Source: an uncultured Bacteroidia bacterium (lineage in GTDB: Bacteria; Bacteroidota; Bacteroidia; Bacteroidales; Prolixibacteraceae). From it: DNA of 52,052 bases. The stretch lies in NCBI GenBank assembly GCA_903923905.1, contig CAIXZH010000062.1:1-52052 (forward strand), read 5' to 3'. Within the stretch, counting starts at the first letter, position 1, and every line of letters begins with the position of its first letter. Below the pieces are notes generated by a model that worked only from the letters and a program-made list of their open reading frames with translations, was not told the origin of the DNA and did not search any database. Below are positions 9,183 to 17,687 of this stretch, piece after piece. A program made the position numbers and the translations under genes.

Positions 9183-9753
9183 AATATAGAAATTATTTCA
9201 TCTTTTAATACAAATTGTAGTTCCTGTAAAAGCTTTTTTCGGCTTCGGTGAATTTTAACCTTTACATTCGAGACCGAAAGAGAGGTGATCACGCTTATCT
9301 CATCCATTGAAAAATCATCGTAATAATACATTTTTAAAAGAGCACGCTCTTCGGGTTCCAACCGTCCTAATCCAATTTCCAGATACTTTTGTCTGTCGTC
9401 CTTATTAGTTGTTCTACTGTGCTTTCGGCAGACTGGATTTCGGTATCTGAAATCTTAATATCGTCGATATTTATCTCCCTGTTTTTTCTGGCTCTTAATT
9501 TTGAAATGGAGGTATTATATACAATCCTGAAGAACCAGGTTTTGAAGGTCGAACCATTTTGAAAAGAACTCAGCGAATTGTAAGCTTTTATAAAGGCATC
9601 CTGTGCAGCCTCCTCGGCCTCTTCGCGGTGACTTAACAGTTTAAATGACAGGGAGAATGCAATATGTTTGTACTTTTCCACGAGTTGTGAAAATGAGCCT
9701 GAATCTCCTTTCAGAATCTCCCGAATGTAGTATTCATCTGTTTTCTTCTCCAT
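9179..9753 (-). pseudogene. ECF sigma-70 factor, interrupted by a one-base frameshift
   Basis: Two open segments encode the two halves of one ECF sigma factor. 9367-9753 carries region 2, with FSQLVEKYKHIAFSLSFKLL and the core-binding/-10 part EEAAQDAFIKAYNSL...FKTWFFRIVYN. 9179-9361 carries region 4, with LEPEERALLKMYYYDDFSMD and the helix-turn-helix SVSNVKVKIHRSRKKLL. The break lies at a run of four T on the plus strand (9387-9390, AAAA in the coding strand). One extra A there would give ...TTDKKYLEIGLGRLEPEE..., a normal linker, and restore about 191 residues. So this is a recent pseudogene, a homopolymer sequencing error, or a slippage site. It would regulate transcription with the overlapping membrane protein gene as its partner. 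The divergent neighbour at 9925 may be a target. Confidence 0.75.
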
Positions 9754-9924
9754 TTGCCAATTAGACGAATTACGTCCTGTTGAGGTTACAAAACAAAAGT
9801 GTCTAAAATTACAATAAAGGAAGAAAAATTAAAAATAAGAAAGCATTTATTTTGCAGATTTTGTAACCCAACTTAGCACTAACGCGTCAAATGGGCAAAT
9901 GTTAAACCTTTAAAAACAAATATT

Positions 9925-10281
9925 ATGGGACCTTTTGCAGTTGGGATGTTAGTTCCCTTGGGATGTTTCGCAATGATTTTCGGAATTGTATACCTTGTAG
10001 TTACTTCACGTAACCGGGAAAGATTAGCAATGATCGAGCGTGGAGCTGATCCCTCTCTTTTTGAGGCGAAAAAGAAAGTTGGAACTGGAGGTATTATGAA
10101 GGCCGGATTGTTCCTTTTTGGAGTTGGGTTTGGAATTGTAGTTGCTTATTTTCTGGCTTCCGGTGGGATGGATGAAGGTGCTGCCTATCCTGCAATGATT
10201 TTCGTGTTTGGTGGCCTTGCATTGATTTTTGCTTATCTGTGGCAACGCAAACTCGACAAAGAGGATGGAAATAAACTTTAA
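9925..10281 (+). CDS. Small membrane protein, DUF6249-like
   Basis: A 118-residue protein with three hydrophobic segments (about residues 5-26, 56-77 and 86-105). A cytoplasmic-looking loop between the first two holds SRNRERLAMIERGADPSLF. That loop, NRERLAMIERG, is typical of small Bacteroidota membrane proteins of the DUF6249 kind, often encoded beside an ECF sigma factor; here the broken ECF gene lies divergently 171 bases away. The function is unknown. The C-terminus is short and charged. The gene is followed at once by a strong terminator. Confidence 0.6.
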   Translation: MGPFAVGMLVPLGCFAMIFGIVYLVVTSRNRERLAMIERGADPSLFEAKKKVGTGGIMKAGLFLFGVGFGIVVAYFLASGGMDEGAAYPAMIFVFGGLALIFAYLWQRKLDKEDGNKL

Positions 10282-10294
10282 ACAGCATTTGAAT

Positions 10295-10321
10295 AAAAAA
10301 GCCCGGAGACGGGCTTTTTTA
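10295..10321. terminator. Bidirectional terminator between convergent genes
   Basis: AAAAAAGCCCG and CGGGCTTTTTT form a stem with a short GAGA-type loop, with a T tract in each direction. It serves the plus-strand membrane protein gene and overlaps the stop codon of the minus-strand M64 peptidase gene. Confidence 0.85.
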
Positions 10322-11596
10322 TTTGGTATTTTCCATAATCACCGCTTTAATGGCACGTTGACACACAGGACAGAAATCTCTGGTTAAATTTGATTTCATC
10401 CGGCAATCCTCCATGGGACTGAAAATTCCTCTTGAAGTGTAACCTCCGCCTTCATAAACTCCTACAATTGAATTATATTTTCCTTCGCGTGGTGTTGGAA
10501 CGGGGGTAGAGGGGTCAACCAGGTCCCTCCATTTTGAATCAAAATCAACCAGAGTGGTCAGATTGGGCTCCCAGGGCTCCACCTTAAGATTGTAATAATC
10601 TTCGAAGGCCACCTCTGAGGTATAATACTCATCAGCCAATCCCCCGAAACCATGCCCGAATTCGTGAACAAAAACATTCGATGAGAGTTTATGATCAGCA
10701 GTGCAAACATTAATGAAGTTGTAAAATCCTCCGCCTCCGTACCGGGAAGAGTTTACCAGTATAATCAGATAATCATAGGGAACATCGGCTGCCATATCGT
10801 GGACCGTTTTCATATCGGAGGTGGTTAGATACCTTGAGATGTTGAACGTGTAAAATGTGCTGTTAAATATGGTATTGCGATAAATGTGCTCCCCTGGAAT
10901 ATCAGTCCCCGATTCAATGGAAACCGTTTTCAGAGCATAAATATTAAAATAGTTCTTCAGCTGGGAAAAAGGTGCTACCACGAAGAGAGAATCGGTAAGC
11001 CTTTTGGCGTCATTCACAAATTTGTCCATTTCATTGGCCGTATATCCTTCGGCAAGAATTGCAATGTCAATCTTATGGGAATAATCGCCTGAATAGTAAA
11101 TCTTCTCAACGGGAATATTCCTTGCATTCTCATTGATTATAAAATAGTTATTAGGATCAATATTTTGGGAAAATATCCCTGAATATCCTCCCTCATAATC
11201 TCTTTTCTCAATTTTCAGGAGGATACTCTTTTTGGGAAAGGGGAACCGGATAACCTGATAAAAAGCTTTGCTTAGCTGTTTTGCTTCCGGTGTAGATTGC
11301 CATTCCTGAAAGATAGGAGAGAATCCTTTGGAGAAAATAAGCTCTCCGCTTTTCTGATCGTAAACCTGGAACCGGTAAGTGCCCAGATTCAAACGATCAA
11401 TCAATGCACCATGAGATCCGCTCCATTGTCTTTCTTTTTTTAATTCGCCAGGGAGCACTGAGGCATTGGAATGGTTACCACAGAGGAGGTAATCAAATCG
11501 TAAAACATCATCAGTGAAAAACTGGTCATATACGGGTGTACCCAACACAGAGAATGGAGCAAAAAGGAGAATTATCCTGAGTAAAAATTCCTTCAT
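10319..11596 (-). CDS. M64 family metallopeptidase (IgA peptidase M64-like)
   Basis: A 425-residue exported zinc peptidase. A signal peptide covers residues 1-19. About 140 residues of a beta-rich N-terminal domain follow, then the catalytic domain that begins near HKIDIAILAEGYTANEMDKF, the family's entry motif. The zinc site is VHEFGHGFGGLADEY near residue 310: HExxH supplies two histidines and the glutamate, and the Asp in ADEYY is the likely third ligand. The name comes from Clostridium IgA proteases, but most Bacteroidota members have no known substrate, so immunoglobulin cleavage should not be assumed. Four cysteines in the C-terminal part (EDCRMK, DFCPVCQ) may form disulfides. The gene is monocistronic and convergent with the membrane protein gene at 9925. 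Confidence 0.85.
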   Translation of the reverse strand: MKEFLLRIILLFAPFSVLGTPVYDQFFTDDVLRFDYLLCGNHSNASVLPGELKKERQWSGSHGALIDRLNLGTYRFQVYDQKSGELIFSKGFSPIFQEWQSTPEAKQLSKAFYQVIRFPFPKKSILLKIEKRDYEGGYSGIFSQNIDPNNYFIINENARNIPVEKIYYSGDYSHKIDIAILAEGYTANEMDKFVNDAKRLTDSLFVVAPFSQLKNYFNIYALKTVSIESGTDIPGEHIYRNTIFNSTFYTFNISRYLTTSDMKTVHDMAADVPYDYLIILVNSSRYGGGGFYNFINVCTADHKLSSNVFVHEFGHGFGGLADEYYTSEVAFEDYYNLKVEPWEPNLTTLVDFDSKWRDLVDPSTPVPTPREGKYNSIVGVYEGGGYTSRGIFSPMEDCRMKSNLTRDFCPVCQRAIKAVIMENTK

Positions 11597-11669
11597 GTTA
11601 AGCTTCTTTCGTTATTTTTACAATTTTTGATCAAAACTACTTATTTTTGAGTAATTAATATTTCAGATT

Positions 11670-12905
11670 ATGTCGGTATTCTACGATTATATCAAGGAGT
11701 TATTACTGAGTTATGGATTTATGACAAGGATGGCTATCTATGGGGCTGTCCTTATCACTTTTGGTACTGTTATTCTGATTGCTTCAGTTGTTTTTCTGGT
11801 TATCCGAAAAATATTTGTCAAAATTGTCGGACGGATCGTGTTGCGCACTAAAGGGATATGGGACGACACGCTCTTTAATCATAAAGTATTTCATGCGCTG
11901 ATCCATATCTTCCCGGTAATTATCATTTACAGTTCTTCTGGTTTTGCAGGCGACGACCTAACTTTGTTTTCCACAGTGGTAAAGGGACTGGCTCATATCT
12001 ATCTGGCAATTATTATAATGGCTGCATTTATCCGGTTCTTAAATGCTTCCCAGGAGATTTATGATGCCTATCCTTACTCAAAAGATCGTCCAATTAAAGG
12101 GTATATTCAGCTGATGAAGATCCTGATCTATTTCTTTGGATCTATTTTCATCGTCGCTGTTCTTGTGAACCAAAATCCGTCCAGTTTATTTGCCGGCCTG
12201 GGAGCTATGGCAGCTGTTCTGATGTTTGTCTTCAAGGATGCAATTATGGGATTTGTCGCAAGTATTCAACTGGCTGCCAATAATATGGTAAAACACGGTG
12301 ACTGGATAACTGTTCCAAAGTTTAATGTGGACGGAACTGTTCAGGACATTTCGCTCACAACGGTCAAAATCCAGAACTGGGATAAAACCATCACGACAAT
12401 TCCTACATATTCCCTTGTTTCTGAATCAGTTATTAATTGGATTGGGATGAAGGAGTCAGGAGGACGCAGGATTCAACGGAATGTCAATATTGATATTACC
12501 AGTATCAGGCTCTGTGACCAGGGCATGTTGGAAAGAATTTTCAAATTACCTATGTTTCATGAATTTCTGAATGCGGATACTGTGGATCCAGATGATTACC
12601 AGGACGACCTCGACGTGGGGGCCTTGAAAATGAATCTATTTGATACTCCCACCAACCTTTCTTTGTTTAAAAAATATCTTGAAGGTTATTGCCGGTTACA
12701 TCCTGGTATTCATGAGCATATGACTAGAATCGTCAGATTCCTTCAATCTACAGAGAGAGGTCTTCCAATTGAGATTATCGTTTTCAGCAAGGCTCAAAAT
12801 TCGATGCTTTATGAAGCTTTACAAGCCGAGATCTTTGATCATATCTTTGCAGTCCTGCCTGAATTTGGTCTTATGGCATTTCAAAATCCATCCGGGAATA
12901 GTTAA
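11670..12905 (+). CDS. MscS-family mechanosensitive channel, YbdG-like
   Basis: A 411-residue inner-membrane protein with about five hydrophobic segments in residues 20-210. The MscS core follows: the pore-lining/beta-domain part contains FKDAIMGFVASIQLAANN and then HGDWITVP. The WDKTITTIPTYSLV stretch and the MKESGGRRIQR motif (about residues 261-271) are characteristic of the YbdG/MscM subgroup and not of MscS itself. The family releases solutes upon hypo-osmotic shock. A TAnnTTTG-like box (TATTTTTG, 11642-11649) lies 20 bases before the ATG. The gene is divergent from the M64 peptidase gene with a 73-base gap. Confidence 0.88.
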   Translation: MSVFYDYIKELLLSYGFMTRMAIYGAVLITFGTVILIASVVFLVIRKIFVKIVGRIVLRTKGIWDDTLFNHKVFHALIHIFPVIIIYSSSGFAGDDLTLFSTVVKGLAHIYLAIIIMAAFIRFLNASQEIYDAYPYSKDRPIKGYIQLMKILIYFFGSIFIVAVLVNQNPSSLFAGLGAMAAVLMFVFKDAIMGFVASIQLAANNMVKHGDWITVPKFNVDGTVQDISLTTVKIQNWDKTITTIPTYSLVSESVINWIGMKESGGRRIQRNVNIDITSIRLCDQGMLERIFKLPMFHEFLNADTVDPDDYQDDLDVGALKMNLFDTPTNLSLFKKYLEGYCRLHPGIHEHMTRIVRFLQSTERGLPIEIIVFSKAQNSMLYEALQAEIFDHIFAVLPEFGLMAFQNPSGNS

Positions 12906-13088
12906 GTATAAACCAAGAAGTCTTATCCTGTAAATCCTTGAAGGTCGCTTAGGGCAAAACGGTTTGTTTATTTACAGACAATTATTATATCCAAATTCAA
13001 TGGGTATTGGTTGGTTTGTTTATTTTTTAAATGAAAAAGTTAGAAAAGTGAAAATATTTAGCGATTTTTGTATCAAATTGAAAGCACC

Positions 13089-13589
13089 GTGAAGAAGAAC
13101 AATATTGAATTAGACGAAGATTTTAAAGAGCAAAGTGTTCATATTGATGATCTTGACCGGAAGATTCTCCGACTGATTACTGCAAATGCAAGAATACCGT
13201 TTCTGGAGGTTGCCAGGGAGTGCGGGGTATCAGGAGCTGCAATTCATCAGCGGGTTCAGCGACTGGTCGCAGTAGGAGTCATTGTAGGTTCCGAATTCAT
13301 TGTAAGTCCTCAAAAGCTTGGGTATAATACCACTGCCTATATGGGTATCTATCTGGAAAAGGTCAATTATGACAAAAAAGTGTTGAAGCAGTTGCGTGAA
13401 ATTTCGGAAGTTGTTGAATGCCATCATACTACAGGACAGTATGCGATTTTTATAAAAATCCAGACCAAGACCAATAAACACCTGATGAAGATTATTGATA
13501 CCGATTTGCAGGCTATTGACGGGATAGCACGAACTGAAACATTTATCTCCCTCGAGGAAGATTTCAAGCGGCAGATACCGATCCGATAA
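13089..13589 (+). CDS. Lrp/AsnC family transcriptional regulator (paralogue 2)
   Basis: A feast/famine regulator with the N-terminal helix-turn-helix (DDLDRKILRLITANARIPF, AAIHQRVQRL) and a RAM domain ending TETFISLEEDFKRQIPIR. It is a close paralogue of the regulator at 6662-7129. The start is uncertain. The frame is open from a TTG at 13068, but that TTG is the end of a GATTTTTG stretch resembling a Bacteroidota -7 box. I therefore prefer the GTG at 13089, which gives 166 residues, or a start still further in; the family core begins near HIDDLDRK. The effector and targets are unknown. Confidence 0.82.
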   Translation: MKKNNIELDEDFKEQSVHIDDLDRKILRLITANARIPFLEVARECGVSGAAIHQRVQRLVAVGVIVGSEFIVSPQKLGYNTTAYMGIYLEKVNYDKKVLKQLREISEVVECHHTTGQYAIFIKIQTKTNKHLMKIIDTDLQAIDGIARTETFISLEEDFKRQIPIR

Positions 13590-13601
13590 AAATAGTTGTT
13601 T

Positions 13602-13648
13602 CCATAAACAACAAAGCCCCCTTGCACAGGAGGCTTTGTTGTTTATGG
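13602..13648. terminator. Long perfect inverted repeat, bidirectional terminator
   Basis: Seventeen bases, CCATAAACAACAAAGCC (13602-13618), are perfectly complementary to 13632-13648, around a 13-base centre. It lies between the convergent ends of the Lrp-type gene and the DUF3127 gene. The arms contain A/T-rich outer parts and a GC-richer inner part, as in bidirectional terminators. Confidence 0.75.
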
Positions 13649-13657
13649 AAATGGCAG

Positions 13658-14032
13658 TTAAAATGGAAGATCATCCTTGTCGTCTGAATCTCCCCCAATT
13701 GGCGGGATATCGGATTGCGAGAAGGATGGCGGATTGTTTCCGGAGCCACCACCCGGCTGTACCAGGTCAACCCGGAAGGCATTAATGTTACTGAACCATT
13801 TTTCGTTGTATTCGCGCGATTCGATACTAAACGAGACTTCAACCTCCATATTGGGTTTAATCTTGTCAAATGTTCCGTTTTTATCGTTAAACAGCGTGAA
13901 ACAAATCTTTTTCGGATACTGCTCTTCTGCGGTTTCAATAACAAAGTCCTGTTTTTTCCACTCTCCACGAGCACTGGTCCCTTTTATTTCAGGGAGAATC
14001 TGTAACACTTTTCCTGTTGTTTTAAAGCTCAT
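13658..14032 (-). CDS. DUF3127 domain protein
   Basis: A 124-residue protein of the DUF3127 family, which is widespread in Bacteroidota. The core is a small OB-like beta fold, with GKVLQILPEIKGTSARGEW, then KKQDFVIET and a central NMEVEVSFSIESREYNEKW. The tail is Gly/Pro/Asp-rich, including GGDSDDKDDLPF. An acidic ...DDLPF end is also the hallmark of single-stranded DNA-binding proteins, so a role on nucleic acid is plausible but is my inference. No signal peptide, so it is cytoplasmic. It is a single-gene unit. Confidence 0.8.
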   Translation of the reverse strand: MSFKTTGKVLQILPEIKGTSARGEWKKQDFVIETAEEQYPKKICFTLFNDKNGTFDKIKPNMEVEVSFSIESREYNEKWFSNINAFRVDLVQPGGGSGNNPPSFSQSDIPPIGGDSDDKDDLPF

Positions 14033-14061
14033 ATCTGTCTATTTTAAAGTTACTTAAAAAA

Positions 14062-14092
14062 AAGGATCCGGAATTTATAATCCCGGATCCTT
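14062..14092 (-). terminator. Terminator downstream of the FKBP gene
   Basis: On the minus strand AAGGATCCGGG pairs with CCGGATCCTT around an AT-rich loop and is followed by a run of T. It lies 41 bases after the stop codon of the FKBP lipoprotein gene and before the DUF3127 start. Confidence 0.8.
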
Positions 14093-14132
14093 CAAACGGG
14101 GTTACTCCCCAAAAGTAATTTAAAAAATCAAT

Positions 14133-14834
14133 TTATTTTTTGATTTCAAGCAATTCAACTTCGAAAACGAGGACAGAATTAGGTTTGATATCGGCTCCGG
14201 CACCACGAGGACCGTAAGCAAGTTCCGATGGGATAACCAATTTCCATTTCGAACCAACAGGCATCAACTGAAGAGCTTCGGTCCATCCCGGAATAACCTG
14301 GTTTACAGGGAACGTAGCAGGTTTGCCGCGTTTAACCGAACTGTCAAATACTTTGCCTTCAATTGTTGTTCCATGATAATGCACTACAACGGTATCTGTT
14401 GCAGCAGGTTTTGGACCGTTCCCCTCTTTGAGAATTTCATACTGGAGTCCGCTTTTTGTGGTAGTAACTCCGGAGCGTTTAGCGTTATCTGCAAGGAATT
14501 TTTTTCCTGCTTCACTTGCTTTGGCACCTTCCACTTGCTGAGCTTTCATAAAATAACTTTGAGTTACTCCTGAAACTTTCGCAGTAGCAATTTGCGACGA
14601 ATCCCCATTTAATGCACTGGTAAATGCGGCCAAAATGATTTTTTGGTCAAGATCTTTTCCTCCGGGAGCAGTTGGGAGATTTTTCTTAATGTTATTACCT
14701 ATATCAATCCCAATAGCATAGGCAGCTGAATCTGCTAAAGTCTTCAGCGGAACTTTTGAACTTTTAAATGAGTTGCACGATCCAAAAAAGAAGGTACTCA
14801 CAATCAATGTAACAAGGAGAGTTTTGATTTGCAT
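14133..14834 (-). CDS. FKBP-type peptidyl-prolyl cis-trans isomerase lipoprotein
   Basis: A 233-residue exported isomerase of the FkpA/Mip type. The signal peptide ends in FFFGSC, with the lipobox cysteine at residue 20, so the protein is probably a lipoprotein. Residues about 30-110 are the helical dimerisation domain (FKBP_N), with DSAAYAIGIDIGNNIKK. The FKBP catalytic domain takes the rest, with VVVHYHGTTIEGKVFDSS, PATFPVNQVIPGWTEAL and ELAYGPRGAG. It should assist protein folding in the periplasm or at the outer membrane. The length is normal. It is transcribed alone with its own terminator. Confidence 0.9.
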   Translation of the reverse strand: MQIKTLLVTLIVSTFFFGSCNSFKSSKVPLKTLADSAAYAIGIDIGNNIKKNLPTAPGGKDLDQKIILAAFTSALNGDSSQIATAKVSGVTQSYFMKAQQVEGAKASEAGKKFLADNAKRSGVTTTKSGLQYEILKEGNGPKPAATDTVVVHYHGTTIEGKVFDSSVKRGKPATFPVNQVIPGWTEALQLMPVGSKWKLVIPSELAYGPRGAGADIKPNSVLVFEVELLEIKK

Positions 14835-15029
14835 AACCGTTTTCTTATAAATTTTTAAATGTTTATTCTAAAAGGTGCGAAGATAGAAATTTAATTTGAG
14901 AAATCTGAATTCGATTATTTGTTTAAATGGTTAAAAAATTAAGAATTGATATTTCCTTCCTAAAGTAGACAGTTATGGCGTAACGTATTAAGGGTGATTA
15001 TCCAGCCCACACCATAAATGGCCAATCAA

Positions 15030-15716
15030 TCAAACGTCATTAATCTGGACAGTTTTTGTCCCCCTTAACATTTCCCGTTTGCCATGAGGCCCGGGAATTC
15101 TTTCGGTGATAAATCCAACTTCATTCAGGGACCGCCGGACCTCTCCTTTAGCGCAATAGGTCACAATTCTCGATGCGGGCAAACAATGATCTGAAATCTG
15201 ACGAAAAACGGAGGTTTGCCAAAGTTCAGGTTGTTTACCCGGTGAAAAGGCATCAAAAAAAATCAAATCCAACAATGGAAGGGTTGAATAATCAACATCC
15301 GATAAATCACAGGACAATTTAAGAATTGAAAAATAATCAGTGATTTTGACCTCTTCATTCCAGACAACTTCATGAATTTTCCTGAAAAGTTTAGCTGATC
15401 CACCGGGGATCAGAGCCGGATAATTGAGCGCTTCCCATAGAGACTGTGGTAAAGGGTATTTTTCTACCGTGATGTATCGTATAGTTTGCTTTGTTCTGAG
15501 TGTTTCTGTTAAGGTCAGATAGGCATTTAATCCGGTGCCAAACCCGACTTCAAAGATAACAAGATGGGTTTGTTTCGATTTTCTCAGGCCAGCTTCGATG
15601 AAAACATGGGTCGATTCCTGAATCGCTCCAAAGGTTGAATGAAAATGCTCTCCAAGCTCTGGCAGGAACAGGGTATCTGATCCATCGTCTGTTTTAACCA
15701 ATTCGGGTGCAGTCAT
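15030..15716 (-). CDS. mnmD: tRNA 5-methylaminomethyl-2-thiouridine methyltransferase MnmD (stand-alone)
   Basis: A 228-residue methyltransferase matching the N-terminal half of MnmC, without the FAD oxidase domain. The SAM site is FEVGFGTGLNAYLTL (about residues 54-68). The DUF752 signature DLIFFDAFSPGKQPELW (about 150-166) carries the catalytic Asp-Ala-Phe-Ser-Pro. The C-terminal GPHGKREMLRG is also typical. It would complete mnm5s2U34 at the tRNA wobble position; MnmA, which adds the sulfur to the same base, is encoded at 23348. The next gene, tsaC, is divergent 101 bases away. Stand-alone MnmD is known in several phyla. Confidence 0.88.
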   Translation of the reverse strand: MTAPELVKTDDGSDTLFLPELGEHFHSTFGAIQESTHVFIEAGLRKSKQTHLVIFEVGFGTGLNAYLTLTETLRTKQTIRYITVEKYPLPQSLWEALNYPALIPGGSAKLFRKIHEVVWNEEVKITDYFSILKLSCDLSDVDYSTLPLLDLIFFDAFSPGKQPELWQTSVFRQISDHCLPASRIVTYCAKGEVRRSLNEVGFITERIPGPHGKREMLRGTKTVQINDV

Positions 15717-15817
15717 CCTTTATAAATTAATCGTTCGAATATTTGTGGAATAGGGCAAAAATACCCTGAAAAATCCATACTTTCGGCAGATCGTTAAAGA
15801 AGTTAGATCCGTCATCA

Positions 15818-16432
15818 ATGCTTATCCGGTTATACGACGAGAATCCCAATCCGAAGGAGATCCTGAAGGTGGTTGAAATACTTCGGGATGGAGGCGTCAT
15901 AATCTTCCCGACCGATACCATTTATGGGATTGGATGTGATATCACCAAGCCAAAAGCAATTGAGCGGGTAGCGCGAATCAAGAATGTAAAACCTGAAAAG
16001 GCAGCCTTGTCTTTTATTTTTTATGACTTAAGTAATATCTCCGATTACTGTAAACCTATCTCCAACACTATCTTCAAGTTAATGAAGAAAAATCTTCCGG
16101 GACCTTTTACCTTTATCCTGAATGCAAACAGCAATATTCCCAAACTCTTTCGGAGTACCAAGAAAAGTATCGGGATTCGTATCCCTCAGAATAACATCAT
16201 CCGCGAAATTGTAAAAGAGCTTGGTAATCCGATGTTATCGACTTCGGTCAAAGACGAAGATACCATCATTGAGTATTCCACCGATCCGGAGCTGATCCAT
16301 GAGATATTTGGCGATCTTGTTGATCTGGTTATTGATGGTGGGTTTGGAGGGAATATTCCGTCAACGGTTATTGACTGTATTGGAAATGAACCTGTCATTA
16401 CCCGATTCGGGAAAGGGGAACTAATTGAATGA
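15818..16432 (+). CDS. tsaC: L-threonylcarbamoyladenylate synthase (TsaC/Sua5/YrdC family)
   Basis: A 204-residue YrdC-domain protein that makes threonylcarbamoyl-AMP from threonine, bicarbonate and ATP, the first step of tRNA t6A37. Motifs are IIFPTDTIYGIGCDI near residue 28, the KPEKAALSF region, the GPFTFIL strand, IGIRIPQN, LSTSVKDED and the SNIPSTV-like GGNIPSTVIDC near the end. It lacks the extra Sua5 C-terminal domain, so it is a short TsaC type; the length fits the Bacteroidota YciO/TsaC members. A YciO-type paralogue is the main alternative. It is transcribed alone. Confidence 0.85.
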   Translation: MLIRLYDENPNPKEILKVVEILRDGGVIIFPTDTIYGIGCDITKPKAIERVARIKNVKPEKAALSFIFYDLSNISDYCKPISNTIFKLMKKNLPGPFTFILNANSNIPKLFRSTKKSIGIRIPQNNIIREIVKELGNPMLSTSVKDEDTIIEYSTDPELIHEIFGDLVDLVIDGGFGGNIPSTVIDCIGNEPVITRFGKGELIE

Positions 16433-16445
16433 TCCTTGAAACAAA

Positions 16446-16478
16446 AAAAGCCGGTCCTATGTAATGAGACCGGCTTTG
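16446..16478 (-). terminator. Terminator for the class IIB aldolase gene
   Basis: AAAGCCGGTC (16447-16456) pairs with GACCGGCTTT (16468-16477). The T tract (seven T) is on the minus strand, so the hairpin mainly ends the aldolase transcript. It also lies after the convergent tsaC stop. Confidence 0.8.
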
Positions 16479-16494
16479 AAATGGGATAAATTCT

Positions 16495-17496
16495 CTATGC
16501 GGCACCATTAGACCCCAAAACATTGCTGATTTTATGTTTATAAAGCTCTTTTAAAGCCTCCCTGGCTGGCCCCAGGTATTTTCGGGGGTCAAATTCCGAA
16601 GGTTTGGTTACAAATACCTGCCGGATAGCTGCAGTCATAGCAAGCCGTCCGTCGGAGTCGATATTGATCTTGCAAACCGATGAAGCAGCTGCCCTTCGTA
16701 ACTGCTCTTCCGGAATTCCCACGGCATCTTTCATCGCGCCACCATTTTCATTGATAATTTTGATCAGCTCAGCAGGAACAGAAGAGGCTCCATGTAATAC
16801 GATTGGAAAGCCAGGCATCCGTTTTTCAATCTCTTCAAGGATATCAAAGCGCAGGGGAGGAGGTATCAGGATACCGTTTTCGTCGCGTTTGCATTGGGCA
16901 GGGGTGAATTTATTGGCCCCATGAGAAGTCCCGATAGAGATCGCCAGTGAATCTACGCCGGTTTTTTTGGTAAAATCGATCACATCATCCGGATTCGTGT
17001 AAATTGATTTTGCAGCAACAACATCATCTTCAATGCCTGAGAGAATCCCTAACTCCCCTTCAACGGTCACATCAAACTGATGGGCGTACTCAACCACCTG
17101 ACGGGTGATTTCGATATTTTTTTCATAAGGGAAGTGCGACCCGTCGATCATTACCGATGAGAACCCCATGTCGATGCAATTCTTGCAGGTTTCAAAAGAA
17201 TCGCCATGATCAAGATGCAATACGATAGGAATTCCATCACCGTTACTGATCTCCTTGGCATACTCAACCGCTCCTTCAGCCATGTACCGGAGTAAGGTCT
17301 GGTTGGCATATTCCCTAGCACCCTTCGAAACCTGCAAAATCACAGGCGATTTGGTCTCTACACAGGCTTTAATAATCGCCTGCAGTTGCTCCATGTTGTT
17401 GAAGTTGAATGCCGGTATTGCATAACTTCCCGTTACCGCCTTGGCAAACATCTCTTTTGAGTTCACCAGTCCAAGATTCTTATAGCTAATAGCCAT
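16495..17496 (-). CDS. Class II (IIB-type) fructose-bisphosphate aldolase family protein
   Basis: A 333-residue zinc aldolase. Zinc and catalytic signatures are VLHLDHGDSFETC near residue 92, MIDGSHFPYEKN, EGELGILSGIEDD with its Glu ligand, AISIGTSHG, VLHGASS and the phosphate-site KINIDSDGRLA. It resembles the IIB/tagatose-bisphosphate aldolase side of the family and not the E. coli FbaA (IIA) side. Substrate choice between fructose- and tagatose-bisphosphate cannot be fixed from sequence. It is divergent from a class IIA aldolase gene across 191 bases, so the two may share a control region. N-terminus: the ATG gives the normal MAISYKNLG start. Confidence 0.85.
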   Translation of the reverse strand: MAISYKNLGLVNSKEMFAKAVTGSYAIPAFNFNNMEQLQAIIKACVETKSPVILQVSKGAREYANQTLLRYMAEGAVEYAKEISNGDGIPIVLHLDHGDSFETCKNCIDMGFSSVMIDGSHFPYEKNIEITRQVVEYAHQFDVTVEGELGILSGIEDDVVAAKSIYTNPDDVIDFTKKTGVDSLAISIGTSHGANKFTPAQCKRDENGILIPPPLRFDILEEIEKRMPGFPIVLHGASSVPAELIKIINENGGAMKDAVGIPEEQLRRAAASSVCKINIDSDGRLAMTAAIRQVFVTKPSEFDPRKYLGPAREALKELYKHKISNVLGSNGAA

Positions 17497-17687
17497 AGGA
17501 TTAATAATTTATGTTTACTAATAAGGATTGATTATCAAGGTTAAATTTACCAATAAAATGTCTCTTTTGCAATTTTTGGGGAATTACTTTTTGATCAAAA
17601 TTTTGTTAACCAAATCTTAACCTTTTTAAAGGTAATTTGTTGTTAGAATGACGTAAATTTGCGAATTACAAAATTAATCATTGAATT

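Noticed and set aside
9179-9361. Independent small DNA-binding protein
   Set aside because: It is region 4 of the ECF sigma factor cut off by the frameshift, not a separate gene.
13564-13974. Alternative frame over the DUF3127 gene on the same strand
   Set aside because: The DUF3127 frame has the family pattern and a normal start; the overlapping frame runs through the terminator hairpin.
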